Notes: a model not told the origin generated them from the letters alone. 64,000 nucleotides of DNA from VRUE01 sp963780815 (GCA_963780815.1 CAWADG010000012.1:1-64000); one strand, 5' to 3'; shown: positions 41,210-51,252, counted from the stretch's first letter. Numbers and translations: made by a program.

Positions 41210-42580
41210 TCAGGCGCTGCGAATCAGCTTCTTGTTGACGAACTCGTCGGCTCCGTAGGTGCCCAGCTCGCGGCCGAAGCCGGAGCGCTTGACGCCGCCG
41301 AACGGCAGCTCGGGGCTGTCGGCGAGCACCAGGTTGACATAGACCATCCCGGCTTCGATCTGGTTCGCGACCCGCTGACCCTGCTCCGCATCGTTCGTCA
41401 TCAAGTAGGAGCCAAGCCCGAACGGGGTCTGGTTCGCAAGCTCGACCGCCTCCTCCTCCGAGCCGACCCTGTAGACCTGCGCCACCGGCCCGAAGAACTC
41501 TTCCTGGGAGGCCTCGTCGCCGGGCTTGATCCCGGCGAGGATCGTCGGCTCGATGTAGTTGCCGTCGCGCCCGCCGCCGATGAGGGCCTCGGCGCCGTTG
41601 TCGATCGCCCGCTTCAGCTGGTCCTCGAGGTGATCCGCCGCGGGCGCAGAGGAGAGCGGGCCGAGAGCGGTGTCCGCGGCCGTCGGGTCGCCCGTTTTCG
41701 AGGCGCCCATCTTCTCCTTCAGCTTCTCGACGAACTCGTCGTAGAGCTCGTCGACGACGATGAAGCGCTTGGCGGCGTTGCAGGACTGGCCGGTGTTATC
41801 GAGGCGTGCTTCGGCCGCGGCCTGTGCCGCGCCGTCGACGTCGTCGGTGCCAAGCAGGATGAAGGGGTCGGAGCCGCCGAGCTCGAGCACCACCTTCTTC
41901 AGGTTGCGGCCGGCGATCTCGGCGACCGCGGCGCCGGCGCGCTCGGAGCCGGTGACCGAGACACCCTGCACGCGGGGGTCGGCGAGCGCCCACTCGATCT
42001 GCTCGTTGGTCGCGTAGATGTTCTCGTAGGTACCCTCCGGAGCGCCGGCGTCGCTGAAGATACGGGCGATCGCCTCGGCCGATTCCGGGCACTGATGAGC
42101 GTGCTTGAGGAGGATCGGGTTGCCGATCACCAAATTCGGGCCGGCGAACCGAGCCACCTGGTAGTAGGGGAAGTTCCAGGGCATGATCCCGAGCAGGACG
42201 CCGAAGGGGTTGCGGCGAATCACCGCCGTGCCTTCGCCGGCGAAGCCCTTGACCGGCTCATCGGCCATCAGGTCCTCGGCGTTGTCGGCGTAGTAGCCGT
42301 AGATGTCGCCGGCGAAGTCGACCTCGCCGACAGCCTGCTCGATCGGCTTGCCCATCTCGCGGACGATGATCTCGGCCAGCTCCTTGCTGCGCTCCTTGTG
42401 AAGCTCGCCGACCTTGCGCACAAGCTCCGCCCGCTCGGCCACCGTGGAGGAGCCCGACCAAGTTCGCGACGCCTCGTCGGCCCGCCCGATCGCCCCGCGA
42501 AGGTCGGCGTCCGAGATCTCCGGATACTCCTTCACCGTCTCACCGGTGGCCGGGTTGACTACGGCGTACTTGCTGCTCAT
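41210..42580 (-). CDS. NAD(P)-dependent aldehyde dehydrogenase (succinate-semialdehyde type), 456 aa
   Basis: Starts MSSKYAVVNPATGETVKEYPE, as in short SSADH-like enzymes. NAD-binding MPWNFPYYQVARF, GSERAGAAVAE, catalytic Glu in VVLELGGSDPFIL and catalytic Cys in NTGQSCNAAKRFI. Oxidises an aldehyde such as succinate semialdehyde or aminobutyraldehyde from amine breakdown. Its ATG overlaps the ald stop (ATGA), and ald overlaps pucR, forming one operon. Confidence 0.93.
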   Translation of the reverse strand: MSSKYAVVNPATGETVKEYPEISDADLRGAIGRADEASRTWSGSSTVAERAELVRKVGELHKERSKELAEIIVREMGKPIEQAVGEVDFAGDIYGYYADNAEDLMADEPVKGFAGEGTAVIRRNPFGVLLGIMPWNFPYYQVARFAGPNLVIGNPILLKHAHQCPESAEAIARIFSDAGAPEGTYENIYATNEQIEWALADPRVQGVSVTGSERAGAAVAEIAGRNLKKVVLELGGSDPFILLGTDDVDGAAQAAAEARLDNTGQSCNAAKRFIVVDELYDEFVEKLKEKMGASKTGDPTAADTALGPLSSAPAADHLEDQLKRAIDNGAEALIGGGRDGNYIEPTILAGIKPGDEASQEEFFGPVAQVYRVGSEEEAVELANQTPFGLGSYLMTNDAEQGQRVANQIEAGMVYVNLVLADSPELPFGGVKRSGFGRELGTYGADEFVNKKLIRSA

Positions 42581-43716
42581 ATCGGGCTCTCCTCCTTGGT
42601 TCTCTCAAGTGCGTTCTCGAGCGGGGTGTATTCCTCGCCGACTGCTTCGGCGACGGCCTGGTGCGTGATCTTGCCGGCGGCGACGTTGACGCCCGGGCGC
42701 AGGCCCGGGTCCTTCTCGATCGCTCCGGCCACGCCCTCGTCGGCGAGGGCGATCGCGTACGGCAACGTTGCGTTGGTGAGGGCGTAGGTCGCCGTGATCG
42801 GGACCGCGCCGGGCATGTTCGCGACGCAGTAGTGGATGATCCCGTCGACCTCGAAGGTAGGGTCCCGATGGGTGGTCGGGTGCGAGGTCTCGAAGCAGCC
42901 GCCCTGGTCGATCGCGACGTCGACCATCACCGCTCCGGGCTTCATCAGCGACAGCTGCTCGCGGCGGACGACGCTCGGGGCGCGGGCTCCGTGGACGAGG
43001 ACGGCGCCGATCACGAGGTCGGCGCGGGGCAGCATCTCCTCGATCGCGAGCGTCGTCGAGTAGACCGTCGAGCAGCCGCCGGAGAAGTTGACGTCGAGCT
43101 GGCGCAGGCGGTCGATCGATTTGTCGAAGACGAAGACGTCGGCCTCCATCCCGATCGCGATGAAGGCGGCATTCATGCCGACGACGCCGCCGCCGATCAC
43201 CATCACATTCGCCGCCGCGACCCCCGGCACCCCGCCGAGCAGGATGCCGCGGCCGCCGAGCGGCTTCTCGAGCATGAAGGCCCCGGCCTGGGTGGCGATC
43301 TTGCCGGCGATCTCGCTCATCGGCGCCAGCAGCGGCAGGTGGCCCTTCGCGTCCTCGACCGTCTCGTAGGCGATGCAGGTCGCCCCCGACTCACTCAGGC
43401 CCCGGGTCAGCTCCGGCGCCGGAGCCAGGTGGAGGTAGGTGAAGAGGACCTGATCGGCCCGCAGGCTCTCGACCTCGACCGGCTGCGGCTCCTTGACCTT
43501 GATCACCATCTCGGCCTCGCCGAACACCGTCTCGGCGTCGGGGACGATCCTCGCCCCCTGCGCCTCGAAGCCCGAATCGGGGATCGCGCTGCCGTCGCCG
43601 GCTCCGGACTCGATCAGGACCTCGTGGCCATGTTCGGTCATTTCGCGGACCCCCGAGGGGGTGATCGCGACCCGGTACTCGTCGTCCTTCATCTCTGTCG
43701 GAACGCCAACCTTCAT
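42577..43716 (-). CDS. ald: Alanine dehydrogenase, 379 aa
   Basis: MKVGVPTEMKDDEYRVAITPSGV is the canonical start. Catalytic Lys (VIKVKEPQPVE), His in FTYLHLAPA, the Rossmann motif VMVIGGGVVGMNAA, and DVAIDQGGCFETS/HPTTH. It interconverts alanine and pyruvate plus ammonia. Beside an aminotransferase that likely makes alanine from pyruvate, it would recycle pyruvate and release the amine nitrogen. Overlaps pucR upstream (ATGA). Confidence 0.96.
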   Translation of the reverse strand: MKVGVPTEMKDDEYRVAITPSGVREMTEHGHEVLIESGAGDGSAIPDSGFEAQGARIVPDAETVFGEAEMVIKVKEPQPVEVESLRADQVLFTYLHLAPAPELTRGLSESGATCIAYETVEDAKGHLPLLAPMSEIAGKIATQAGAFMLEKPLGGRGILLGGVPGVAAANVMVIGGGVVGMNAAFIAIGMEADVFVFDKSIDRLRQLDVNFSGGCSTVYSTTLAIEEMLPRADLVIGAVLVHGARAPSVVRREQLSLMKPGAVMVDVAIDQGGCFETSHPTTHRDPTFEVDGIIHYCVANMPGAVPITATYALTNATLPYAIALADEGVAGAIEKDPGLRPGVNVAAGKITHQAVAEAVGEEYTPLENALERTKEESPI

Positions 43717-45272
43717 ACGCCCACAAGCTCCCTTGCTCGAAGTGCCAGCCAGAACTCGATCCGGTCGTGGGCACGAGAGAGATCGCGCCCGGTCAGCTCT
43801 TCCACCTTGCGCATCCGGTAGCGCAGGGTATGGCGGTGACAGTAGACCTCACGGGCAGCCCGCTCCCACTGCCCGTTCTGCTCGATGAAGGCTTCCAGCG
43901 AGCGCAGCAGCTCGCCGCCGTATTCCTCGTCCCCCTGCTCGATCGGCCCGAGGACGCTGTCGCAGTAGAGCCGCAGCGCGTCGTCGTCCTGGATCGAGAG
44001 CAGCAGGGTGAAGGCGCCGAGGTCGCGCCACGAGGCGACCTCGGGTTCGCTGCCGTTGGAGAAGGCGGTCGCCTCGAGCGCGCAGCGCGCTTCGTGGAAG
44101 GAGTGGCGGAGCTCCTCCGGCGGCGCCGCGCGGCTGGCGGCGGCGCGAACGGTGCCGCGCTCTTTGATCAGCGCCCGCCGGGCATCGGCGGCGAGGTCGA
44201 CGGGATCGCGGTCGGCGGCGTCGACCACGGCGCAGAGGAGCTCGCGGCCGGCGCTGGTGTGGGGGGCGACGACCGCGGGACAGGCGTCGGCGGCGAGGGC
44301 CCGCTCGAGGGCGGCCTCGGCCGCCGGGGGATCGTCGAGGTCGAAGACGAGCACCGCCGCCTCGCGCCCGATCCCGAACGGCTCGAGCCGGCGCCGCAGC
44401 TCTGAGGCCTCGAGGCGTCCGCCGAGGGCGCCGGCAAGGACATCGCCGGCGAGCCGGCGCTCGGTCTCGCGGGCGACCCGGCGCCGCATCAGCTCGAGCG
44501 CGACGACGGCCACCGCCTGCTGGAGGATCAGGCGCTCGAAGTCGCCGAGGCCGCCGGAGTCGCGGACGATCACGACCCACGCCTGCGGCGGCCCGCCGCC
44601 GGGCGAGATCACCGGGTGGGCGAGGGCGCGCCCAGCGACCGAGGGGTGGGTCGGGACGAAGGGGTGGCCATCGCCGGTGTGGGAGAGGGCTTCGTCGCCG
44701 ATCGCGCTGACTGCGTCGGCCGAGAGCTGGCGGCGGAAGCCGCGCCCGGCGAGGCGCTCGCCGCGGCCGTCGAGGATCGCGACCGTGCCGCCGACCGCGG
44801 AGGCGATCGTGGCGACGATCTCCTCGAGGCCGCGCTCTTCGAGGACGAGGCGCTCGAGCCGGCGCTGGACGGCGATCCCCCGCTGCAGCACCTCGTACTG
44901 CTCGTTGACCAGGCGGGCGAACGCCTTCTCGGTGATCGCAATGAACGGCGTCGAATAGGGGACCTCGAACAGGGGGAAATCGCGCTTGGAGGCCTCGTCG
45001 ACCAGCGCTTTCGGCAGTTTCTTGTGATTGAACCCGGTCCCGAACCCGAGGCCGGCGAGGTTGTGGTCGGCCAGCAGGCTGACGAACGCGCGCTGCTTGG
45101 CCGCCGTGTCGAGCGGAATCCCCGTCGTCAGCATCAGCTCCCCGCCCGAGAGCCACGGGGTCGGGTCCTCGAGCTCGGAGATGTGGACCCACCGCACCGG
45201 GGCCGCCGCCCCGCGCCCTCCTGCCGCCAGGTCAAGACCGAGCTCGTCGAGGAGGCTCTGGACGGTGAGCAT
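43713..45272 (-). CDS. PucR-family transcriptional regulator, 519 aa
   Basis: N-terminal PucR domain: TVQSLLDELGLDLAAGG, WVHISELEDPTPWLSGGELMLTTG. Central GGDEF-like segment (about 280-400) and a C-terminal HTH_30: LLRSLEAFIEQNGQWERAA, CHRHTLRYRMRKVEELTGRDL. PucR-type activators respond to purine or amino-acid/amine catabolites. Heads the ald–ALDH operon by overlap and lies 8 nt after the aminotransferase gene, so it probably controls this amine catabolic operon. Confidence 0.92.
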   Translation of the reverse strand: MLTVQSLLDELGLDLAAGGRGAAAPVRWVHISELEDPTPWLSGGELMLTTGIPLDTAAKQRAFVSLLADHNLAGLGFGTGFNHKKLPKALVDEASKRDFPLFEVPYSTPFIAITEKAFARLVNEQYEVLQRGIAVQRRLERLVLEERGLEEIVATIASAVGGTVAILDGRGERLAGRGFRRQLSADAVSAIGDEALSHTGDGHPFVPTHPSVAGRALAHPVISPGGGPPQAWVVIVRDSGGLGDFERLILQQAVAVVALELMRRRVARETERRLAGDVLAGALGGRLEASELRRRLEPFGIGREAAVLVFDLDDPPAAEAALERALAADACPAVVAPHTSAGRELLCAVVDAADRDPVDLAADARRALIKERGTVRAAASRAAPPEELRHSFHEARCALEATAFSNGSEPEVASWRDLGAFTLLLSIQDDDALRLYCDSVLGPIEQGDEEYGGELLRSLEAFIEQNGQWERAAREVYCHRHTLRYRMRKVEELTGRDLSRAHDRIEFWLALRARELVGV

Positions 45273-45280
45273 CCCTGTCC

Positions 45281-46666
45281 CTACTTATGAACCCGCTTCC
45301 AGGCCTGGCTGAGGACATCGTGGAGGACATCGTGGATCTCTTCGAACTGCTCGGTGTCGGCGATCAGCGGCGGCGCCAGCTGGATCACCGGGTCGCCGCG
45401 GTCGTCGGCCCGGCAGATCAGGCCGTTGCGGTACAGCTCGCCCGAGAGGAAGCCGCGAAGGAGGTCCTCGGCTTCCTCGTGGTTGAAGCTCTCCTTCGTC
45501 TCCTTGTCCTTGACCAGCTCCATCGCCTGGAAGTAACCGGCCCCGCGCACGTCGCCGACGATCGGCAGCTCGTGCAGGGATTCGAGCATCTGGCGGAACT
45601 CGCCCTCCTTGGCGAGGACGTGGCCGCAGAGGTCCTCGCGCTCGAAGACGTCGAGGTTCGCCATCGCGATCGCCGACGCGATCGGGTGGCCGGCGAAGGT
45701 GAAGCCGTGGGCGAAGGAGTTGTCGCCCTCCATGAACGGGGCCGCGACCCGGTCGGAGGCGATCAGCGCGCCCATCGGCGCGTAGGCGGAGGTCAGCGCC
45801 TTCGCCACGGTGATCACGTCCGGCGTGTAGTTGAAGCGTTCGCAGCCGAACCAGTGTCCGAGGCGGCCCCAGGCGCAGATCACCTCGTCCGAGATCATCA
45901 GCACGTCGTGGCGGTCGCAGATCTCGCGCACCCGCTGGAAATAGCCGTCGGGCGCGACGAAGCAGCCGCCGGCGTTCTGGACCGGCTCGATGATCACCGC
46001 GGCGACGGTCTCCGGCCCCTCGAATTCGATCCGCTCCTCGATCGCGTTCGCCGCCCAGAGCGGGTGGCGGTCCTCCGGCCAGCGGTAGACGTTGGTGTTG
46101 GGGACGTGGCAGCCGCCAGGCGCCAGCGGCTCGAACTGCGAGCGGAGGTCGGGGATCCCGGTTGCCGAGAGCGCCCCCAGTGACGTCCCGTGGTAGGCGA
46201 TCTCGCGGGCGATCAGCTTGTGCTTCTGGCCTTTGCCCTGAATTCGGTGGTAGTTGCGGGCGAGCTTCAGAGCCGACTCGACGGCCTCCGAGCCGCCCGA
46301 GGTGAAGAAGACGCGGTTGAGGTCGCCCGGAGCCAGCGACGCGATCCGGGTCGCGAGCTCGATCGCGCGGGGGTGCGCGTAGCTCCAGAGCGTGTAGAAG
46401 TCGAGCTCTTCGACCTGGCGCGCCGCAGCCTCGCCGAGCTCGGTGCGGCCGTGGCCGGCATTGACGCAGAACAGGGCCGAAAGGCCGTCGAGATAGCGGT
46501 TGCCGTGCTCGTCGTAGACGTAGCAACCATCCCCACGGACGATGATCGGGATCTCCTTCTCATCGCTGTAGGCGCCCATTCGTGAGAAATGCATCCACAG
46601 GTGCCGCCTTGCCATCTCCTGCAGACCGGTGCCTGTCTCAGAGCCGAGATGCTCCGCAACAGCCAT
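45281..46666 (-). CDS. Class III PLP aminotransferase (omega-amino acid/putrescine type), 461 aa
   Basis: ATG 46666. Motifs: GDGCYVYDEHGNRYLDGLSAL, FFTSGGSEAVESALKLARNYH, AYHGTSLGA, DVLMISDEVICAWGRLG (Asp of PLP ring) and VITVAKALTSAYAPMGA (Schiff-base Lys). Closest in pattern to omega-amino acid–pyruvate and putrescine–pyruvate aminotransferases. Amine plus pyruvate gives aldehyde plus alanine, matching ALDH and Ald in the same transcription unit. A GGAGGG Shine-Dalgarno precedes the start. Confidence 0.92.
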   Translation of the reverse strand: MAVAEHLGSETGTGLQEMARRHLWMHFSRMGAYSDEKEIPIIVRGDGCYVYDEHGNRYLDGLSALFCVNAGHGRTELGEAAARQVEELDFYTLWSYAHPRAIELATRIASLAPGDLNRVFFTSGGSEAVESALKLARNYHRIQGKGQKHKLIAREIAYHGTSLGALSATGIPDLRSQFEPLAPGGCHVPNTNVYRWPEDRHPLWAANAIEERIEFEGPETVAAVIIEPVQNAGGCFVAPDGYFQRVREICDRHDVLMISDEVICAWGRLGHWFGCERFNYTPDVITVAKALTSAYAPMGALIASDRVAAPFMEGDNSFAHGFTFAGHPIASAIAMANLDVFEREDLCGHVLAKEGEFRQMLESLHELPIVGDVRGAGYFQAMELVKDKETKESFNHEEAEDLLRGFLSGELYRNGLICRADDRGDPVIQLAPPLIADTEQFEEIHDVLHDVLSQAWKRVHK

Positions 46667-46888
46667 TGAGACCCTCCTTGCTCGCTACGACGATATGGAC
46701 AAAGCTAGCTCCGAAACGATTCACCTTCAAGTGGTCAATGGGTCAAGCAAACGCATTGCTCATATACAAAATGTACAACGCCGCCGCGAAAAATTGGGGT
46801 ATCCGCCCCTTGTGCGGGAAAGCACCTTGAGCGTAGCGTCCAACCTGGCCGCTGCCTCATGTCGCAGCGGGAGCACGAGAGGAGAGGG
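46667..46888. promoter_or_regulatory. Divergent control region of the amine locus
   Basis: 222 bp between the aminotransferase and permease starts, with an unusually AT-rich patch (about 46752-46782, CATATACAAAATGTACAA). Contains promoters for both directions and is the best place for a PucR operator; no exact operator could be defined. GAGAGGAGAGGG (about 46877-46888) is the permease Shine-Dalgarno. Confidence 0.5.
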
Positions 46889-48433
46889 ATGGAGAGCGCG
46901 GCGGTCCCAGCCAGCGAAGCGGCGCCCGGCACCACGCCGGTCCCGAGCAGCGGCGAGAAGGGGCTGAAGAAGAACGCGATCGGGTTCGCCTCGAGCGTGG
47001 TCATCGGGGTCGCCTCGACCGCACCCGGCTACAGCCTCGCCGCGACCCTGGGCTTCGTCGCCGCCGCCGTCGGGCTGGCCGCGCCGGCGATCCTTCTGGT
47101 CAGCTTCATCCCGATGTTCCTCGTCGCCGGCGCCTACTACTACATGAACAAAGCCGACCCCGACTGCGGGACGAGCTTCTCCTGGGTGACGATTGCCCTT
47201 GGGCCCTGGCTCGGCTGGATCACGGGCTGGACGATCTTCGTCGCCGACATCATCGTGATGGCGAACCTCGCCCAGATCGCCGGGCTGTACTCATTCCTCC
47301 TCGTCGGTTGGGACTCGGCCGCGGCCTCGACCGCGGCAGTGACGGCGGTGGGGGTCGTGTGGATCATCGTGATGACGGCGATCGTCCTGATCGGGATCGA
47401 GCTCTCGGCCCGGACCCAGATCGGCCTGCTGGCGGCGGAGATCTTCACCCTGGCGCTCTTCGCCATCGTCGCGCTCGTCAAGGTCTACGCCGGCTCGGCG
47501 CCGTCCGGATCGATCGACCCCAGCCTCTCCTGGCTGAACCCGTTCTCCCTCAGCCCCAGTGAGATCTCCGCCGGGATGCTGCTGGCCGTGTTCATCTACT
47601 GGGGCTGGGACACGACGGCGACGGTCAACGAGGAGACCGAGGACCCGACCGAGGCGCCGGGCAGGGCGACCGTGATCAGCACCCTGATCCTGCTCGGGAT
47701 CTACCTGATCGTCGCCGTCGCCGCGCAGGCATACGCCGGGGTCGAAAACCTGATCGAAAACCAGGAAGACGTGCTCAGCTCGCTCGGCACCGAAGTCTTC
47801 GGCTCGCCGCTCGACAAGCTCCTGATCATCGCCGTTCTCACCTCGGCAGCGGCATCGACCCAGACGACGATCCTGCCGACGGCAAGGACGACGCTCTCGA
47901 TGGCTCGGGCACTCGCGGTGCCGAGGAGCCTCGGAAAGGTGCATCCCCGCTTCCTGACCCCGCATATCTCGACAATCTGGATGGGCGCCCTCTCGATCAT
48001 CTGGTACGTCGGCCTGACCCTGGGCAGCGAAGACATCCTCTTCGACTCGCTGGCGGCGCTGGGCCTGATGATCGCGTTGTACATCGGGCTGACGGGATTC
48101 GCCTGCGCGATCTTCTACCGGCATGAGCTTCTGCGGAGCGTCAAGAACTTCTTCTTCGTCGGCGTCGGCCCTTTTCTCGGCGGCGTGATCCTCTTCTACC
48201 TGCTGATCAAGAACGCGATCGAACTTGCCGACCCGGCCAACTCCGAATCGGGGAACTCGTGGTTCGGCCTCGGACCGCCGCTCGTGATCGCGGTCTTCTT
48301 CATGGTGCTCGGCGTGGTCCTGATGGTGATCCAGTGGCGGGCGCTGCCGGACTTCTTCCGACGAAAGGCCGGAGTCGCGCCCGCCGGCTTCCTCGAGGGC
48401 GAAGCGCCGATCGAGGGGGAGTACGTGAAATGA
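46889..48433 (+). CDS. APC-family amino acid/polyamine permease, 514 aa
   Basis: ATG 46889 chosen because of the purine-rich Shine-Dalgarno just upstream; ATG 46859 is in frame. About 12 TM helices after a 35-residue cytoplasmic start. APC signatures: GFASSVVIGVASTAPGYSLA in TM1, ISxG-like GMLLAVFIYWGWDTTATVNEETEDPTEAPGRAT in TM6-loop. Imports amino acids or amines in symport with H+. Divergent from the aminotransferase and coupled (ATGA) to the universal stress protein. Confidence 0.92.
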   Translation: MESAAVPASEAAPGTTPVPSSGEKGLKKNAIGFASSVVIGVASTAPGYSLAATLGFVAAAVGLAAPAILLVSFIPMFLVAGAYYYMNKADPDCGTSFSWVTIALGPWLGWITGWTIFVADIIVMANLAQIAGLYSFLLVGWDSAAASTAAVTAVGVVWIIVMTAIVLIGIELSARTQIGLLAAEIFTLALFAIVALVKVYAGSAPSGSIDPSLSWLNPFSLSPSEISAGMLLAVFIYWGWDTTATVNEETEDPTEAPGRATVISTLILLGIYLIVAVAAQAYAGVENLIENQEDVLSSLGTEVFGSPLDKLLIIAVLTSAAASTQTTILPTARTTLSMARALAVPRSLGKVHPRFLTPHISTIWMGALSIIWYVGLTLGSEDILFDSLAALGLMIALYIGLTGFACAIFYRHELLRSVKNFFFVGVGPFLGGVILFYLLIKNAIELADPANSESGNSWFGLGPPLVIAVFFMVLGVVLMVIQWRALPDFFRRKAGVAPAGFLEGEAPIEGEYVK

Positions 48434-48855
48434 GCCAGATCGTCGTCGGATACGACGGCACCGATCAGGGGCGGGTGGCGCTGGACAAGGGTCTGGAGTT
48501 GGCGCGTGACCTCGGCGACGGCGTCGTGGTCGTCTTCGGCTATGCGCCGCCGGGGCTCTGGGGCGGCGAGATCGCCGACCACGAGGAGGCCATCGAGGAG
48601 CTCGGCGAGAAAGTGATGGGTGAGGCACGCCAGCGGGCTGAGTCCGCGGGTGTCCCCTGCGACGCGGCATTGATCGCCAAGAGCGGGGCGGACGCGCTGC
48701 TCGAGGTTGCCGCGGAGCGCGATGCGCGGATGATCGTGGTCGGCAGCCACGGCGAGACGCCGATCAAGGAAATGATCCTCGGCGCGACCCCGCAGAAGCT
48801 CGTGCACACGTCGCAGCGCCCCGTTCTCGTGGTGCCGACAGGCGGGCAGCGGTAG
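48430..48855 (+). CDS. Universal stress protein, 141 aa
   Basis: MSQIVVGYDGTDQGRVALDKG with the UspA fold; ATP-binding motif VVGSHGETPIKEMILGATPQKLVHTSQRPVLVV (G-2x-G-9x-G-S/T type). Soluble, nucleotide-binding. Its ATG overlaps the permease stop, a common permease–USP pairing suggesting that it modulates the transporter. Confidence 0.92.
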   Translation: MSQIVVGYDGTDQGRVALDKGLELARDLGDGVVVVFGYAPPGLWGGEIADHEEAIEELGEKVMGEARQRAESAGVPCDAALIAKSGADALLEVAAERDARMIVVGSHGETPIKEMILGATPQKLVHTSQRPVLVVPTGGQR

Positions 48856-48914
48856 TTTCAAGAGACCGGATCAGTGGAATGAGGCGGTAGATGCAGATTC
48901 AGAGGCGGAGTTAG

Positions 48915-50102
48915 ATGGAGACCCAGAAGACCAGCGTCGAGCTGATCGGGGTGAGCAAGCGCTTCACCGGCATCACCGCGGTCGACGACGTCAGCCTCGA
49001 TTTGGCCGAGGGGGAGTTCTTCACGATGCTCGGACCGAGCGGGTGCGGCAAGACGACGACGCTGCGGATGATCGGCGGGTTCGAGCAGCCGACCGAGGGG
49101 ACGGTGAGGATCGACGGCGAGGACGTCTCGGGTCTGCCTGCCCACAAACGCCCGACCAACACCGTCTTCCAGAGCTACGCCCTGTTCCCGCACATGAGCG
49201 TCGAGGACAACGTCGCCTTCGGGCTGCGGCGCAAGCGGGTATCGAAGGGGGAGATCGGCGACCGGGTTGCGGCCGAGCTGAAACGGGTCGGGCTCGCCGC
49301 CGAGGCGAACCGGCGTCCCTCCCAGTTGTCGGGCGGCCAGCAGCAGCGGGTCGCGCTGGCCCGGGCGCTGGTCAACCTGCCGAAGGTGCTGTTGCTCGAC
49401 GAGCCGCTCGGCGCCCTCGATTTGAAACTGCGCAAGGAGCTCCAGGTCGAGCTGAAGGGGATCCAGCGCGATGTCGGGATCACCTTCGTCTACGTAACCC
49501 ATGACCAGGAGGAGGCGCTGACGATGAGCGACCGGATCGCGGTCATGAACCACGGGCGGGTCGAGCAGGTCGCCGACCCCGAGACCGTCTACGACCAGCC
49601 GGAGACGACCTTCGTCGCGGGGTTCATCGGCGTCTCGAACCTGATGCCGGCCAAGGTCACCGGCGCCGGCGAGATCCAGCTCGACCAGGGGCCGACCCTG
49701 AGCGCCGAGACGCCATCGCTGCGGCCCGGCGACCGCTGCCACGCGGTGGTCAGGCCCGAGAAGCTGCGGATCGATGCGCTGGCGGCCGCCGGAGCGGCCT
49801 CCTCCAATGGCCTGCCGACGGTCGAGGGAACGGTCGAAAGCTCCCTCTACCTCGGCACCTCGACGCAGATCGCGGTTGACCTCGGCGACGGAGTGCGGAT
49901 GACGGTGCTCGTCCCGAACGCGAGCGAGGCCGAACGGCGGCGCCTCCCCGGCGGCGGCGTGCGGGTCGAGTTGAGCTGGGAGCCGGAGAACATGCACGTC
50001 GTGCGCGAGTCGGTGAGCGGGAACTTGAACAGCGAGGAAAACGGAGCGGCCGGCGACGGCGAGCTCGAAGCGACGAAGAGAGGTGGGTCGGATGGACAGT
50101 AG
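48915..50102 (+). CDS. potA: Spermidine/putrescine ABC transporter ATPase, 395 aa
   Basis: Walker A GPSGCGKTTTLRMIGG, Q-loop FQSYALFPHMSV, signature LSGGQQQRVALARAL, Walker B VLLLDEPLGALD and switch His in YVTHDQEEA. C-terminal TOBE domain from about 250 (FIGVSNLMPAKV ... STQIAVDLGDGVRM). Powers uptake by the PotBC permease. First gene of potABCD-like operon (order A, D, B, C); its stop overlaps the next start. Confidence 0.95.
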   Translation: METQKTSVELIGVSKRFTGITAVDDVSLDLAEGEFFTMLGPSGCGKTTTLRMIGGFEQPTEGTVRIDGEDVSGLPAHKRPTNTVFQSYALFPHMSVEDNVAFGLRRKRVSKGEIGDRVAAELKRVGLAAEANRRPSQLSGGQQQRVALARALVNLPKVLLLDEPLGALDLKLRKELQVELKGIQRDVGITFVYVTHDQEEALTMSDRIAVMNHGRVEQVADPETVYDQPETTFVAGFIGVSNLMPAKVTGAGEIQLDQGPTLSAETPSLRPGDRCHAVVRPEKLRIDALAAAGAASSNGLPTVEGTVESSLYLGTSTQIAVDLGDGVRMTVLVPNASEAERRRLPGGGVRVELSWEPENMHVVRESVSGNLNSEENGAAGDGELEATKRGGSDGQ

Positions 50103-51252
50103 TGAGAAGCGGATGGGACGGGCCTCGCTGCTGGCAGCGACCGCGGTGGCGGTCCTCGCCGTGGCGCTCGGCCTCGCCGCCTGTGGCGGCGGGGGCGGGA
50201 TCGAAGGCGGCGGCAGCAAGGAAGTTCAGACGGTGAAGCTCGAAAAGAAGCCGTCGGGCAGCCTCACGATCTCGAACTGGCCGCTCTACATCGACAAGGA
50301 AACGGTCCCGAATTTCGAACAGGCGAGCGGGGTCAAGGTCAAGTACATCGAGGACATCAACTCGAACGAAGAATTCTTCAGCAAGATGCAGCCGCTGCTG
50401 CAGGAAGGGGAATCGGGCGACCGCAGCATCTTCGTCCTTGCCGGCTACGAGACGAACAAAATGTACAAGCTGGGCTACCTCCAGAACCTCGACAAGTCGG
50501 CCCTCCCCAACGTCGAACGGAACCTGCTGGCGAGCCTGCGCCACCCGCCGAACGACCCCAACCGCGCCTACACGGTGCCCTGGCAGAGCGGAATGACCGG
50601 GATCATCGTCAACAAAGAACTCGCGCCTGAAGTGCGCTCGATCTGCGACCTGTTCAACTCCAAATACAAGGGCAAGGTCGACTTCCTCAACGAAGTCAGG
50701 GAAACGGTGCCGCTGGTGATGAAGTGCGAAGGCACCGATCCCGAGACGGCGACCGAAGCCGACTGGATGAAGGCGATCGACAAAATCAAGGGCGCCGCCG
50801 AATCCGGCCAGATTCGCCGCTTCACCGGCAACGACTACGCGCGTGACCTGACCAGCGGCGACGCGGTCGCGGTGATCGGGTGGTCGGGCGACGCGGTACA
50901 GCTCCAAGCCGACAACCCCAACCTCGAATGGCGGGTGCCGACTCAGGGTTGCATGCTGTGGTCCGAAGACATGGTGGTCCCGATCGGGGCGCCGAACCCG
51001 ACCGCCGCCGAGGCGTTCATGAACTACGTCTACGAACCAAAAAACCAGGCCCAGATCGCCGAATACGTCAACTACGTGACACCGGTTGAAGGCGTCAAAC
51101 AGATATTCGAAAAGAGCGATCCGGAACTGGCGAAGAACCCGCTGATCTTCCCCAGCGAAGAATTCACGAAGACCTGCTCGCCCACGCCGCCGCTCGAAGG
51201 CGAAGAGGAACAGAACGTGATCCGGGCGTTCAACGCGGTGCTGAACGGCTGA
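50092..51252 (+). CDS. potD: Spermidine/putrescine-binding lipoprotein, 386 aa
   Basis: ATG 50092 with Shine-Dalgarno AGAGAGGTGGG. Lipobox LAVALGLAACGGGGG (Cys lipidated), then a Gly-rich linker. The mature part shows SGSLTISNWPLYIDKETVPNFEQ, VKYIEDINSNEEF, YTVPWQSGMTGI and VIGWSGDAVQLQADNPN, the PotD/PotF polyamine-binding protein pattern. Delivers amines to PotBC. Overlaps potA by 11 nt. Confidence 0.95.
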   Translation: MDSSEKRMGRASLLAATAVAVLAVALGLAACGGGGGIEGGGSKEVQTVKLEKKPSGSLTISNWPLYIDKETVPNFEQASGVKVKYIEDINSNEEFFSKMQPLLQEGESGDRSIFVLAGYETNKMYKLGYLQNLDKSALPNVERNLLASLRHPPNDPNRAYTVPWQSGMTGIIVNKELAPEVRSICDLFNSKYKGKVDFLNEVRETVPLVMKCEGTDPETATEADWMKAIDKIKGAAESGQIRRFTGNDYARDLTSGDAVAVIGWSGDAVQLQADNPNLEWRVPTQGCMLWSEDMVVPIGAPNPTAAEAFMNYVYEPKNQAQIAEYVNYVTPVEGVKQIFEKSDPELAKNPLIFPSEEFTKTCSPTPPLEGEEEQNVIRAFNAVLNG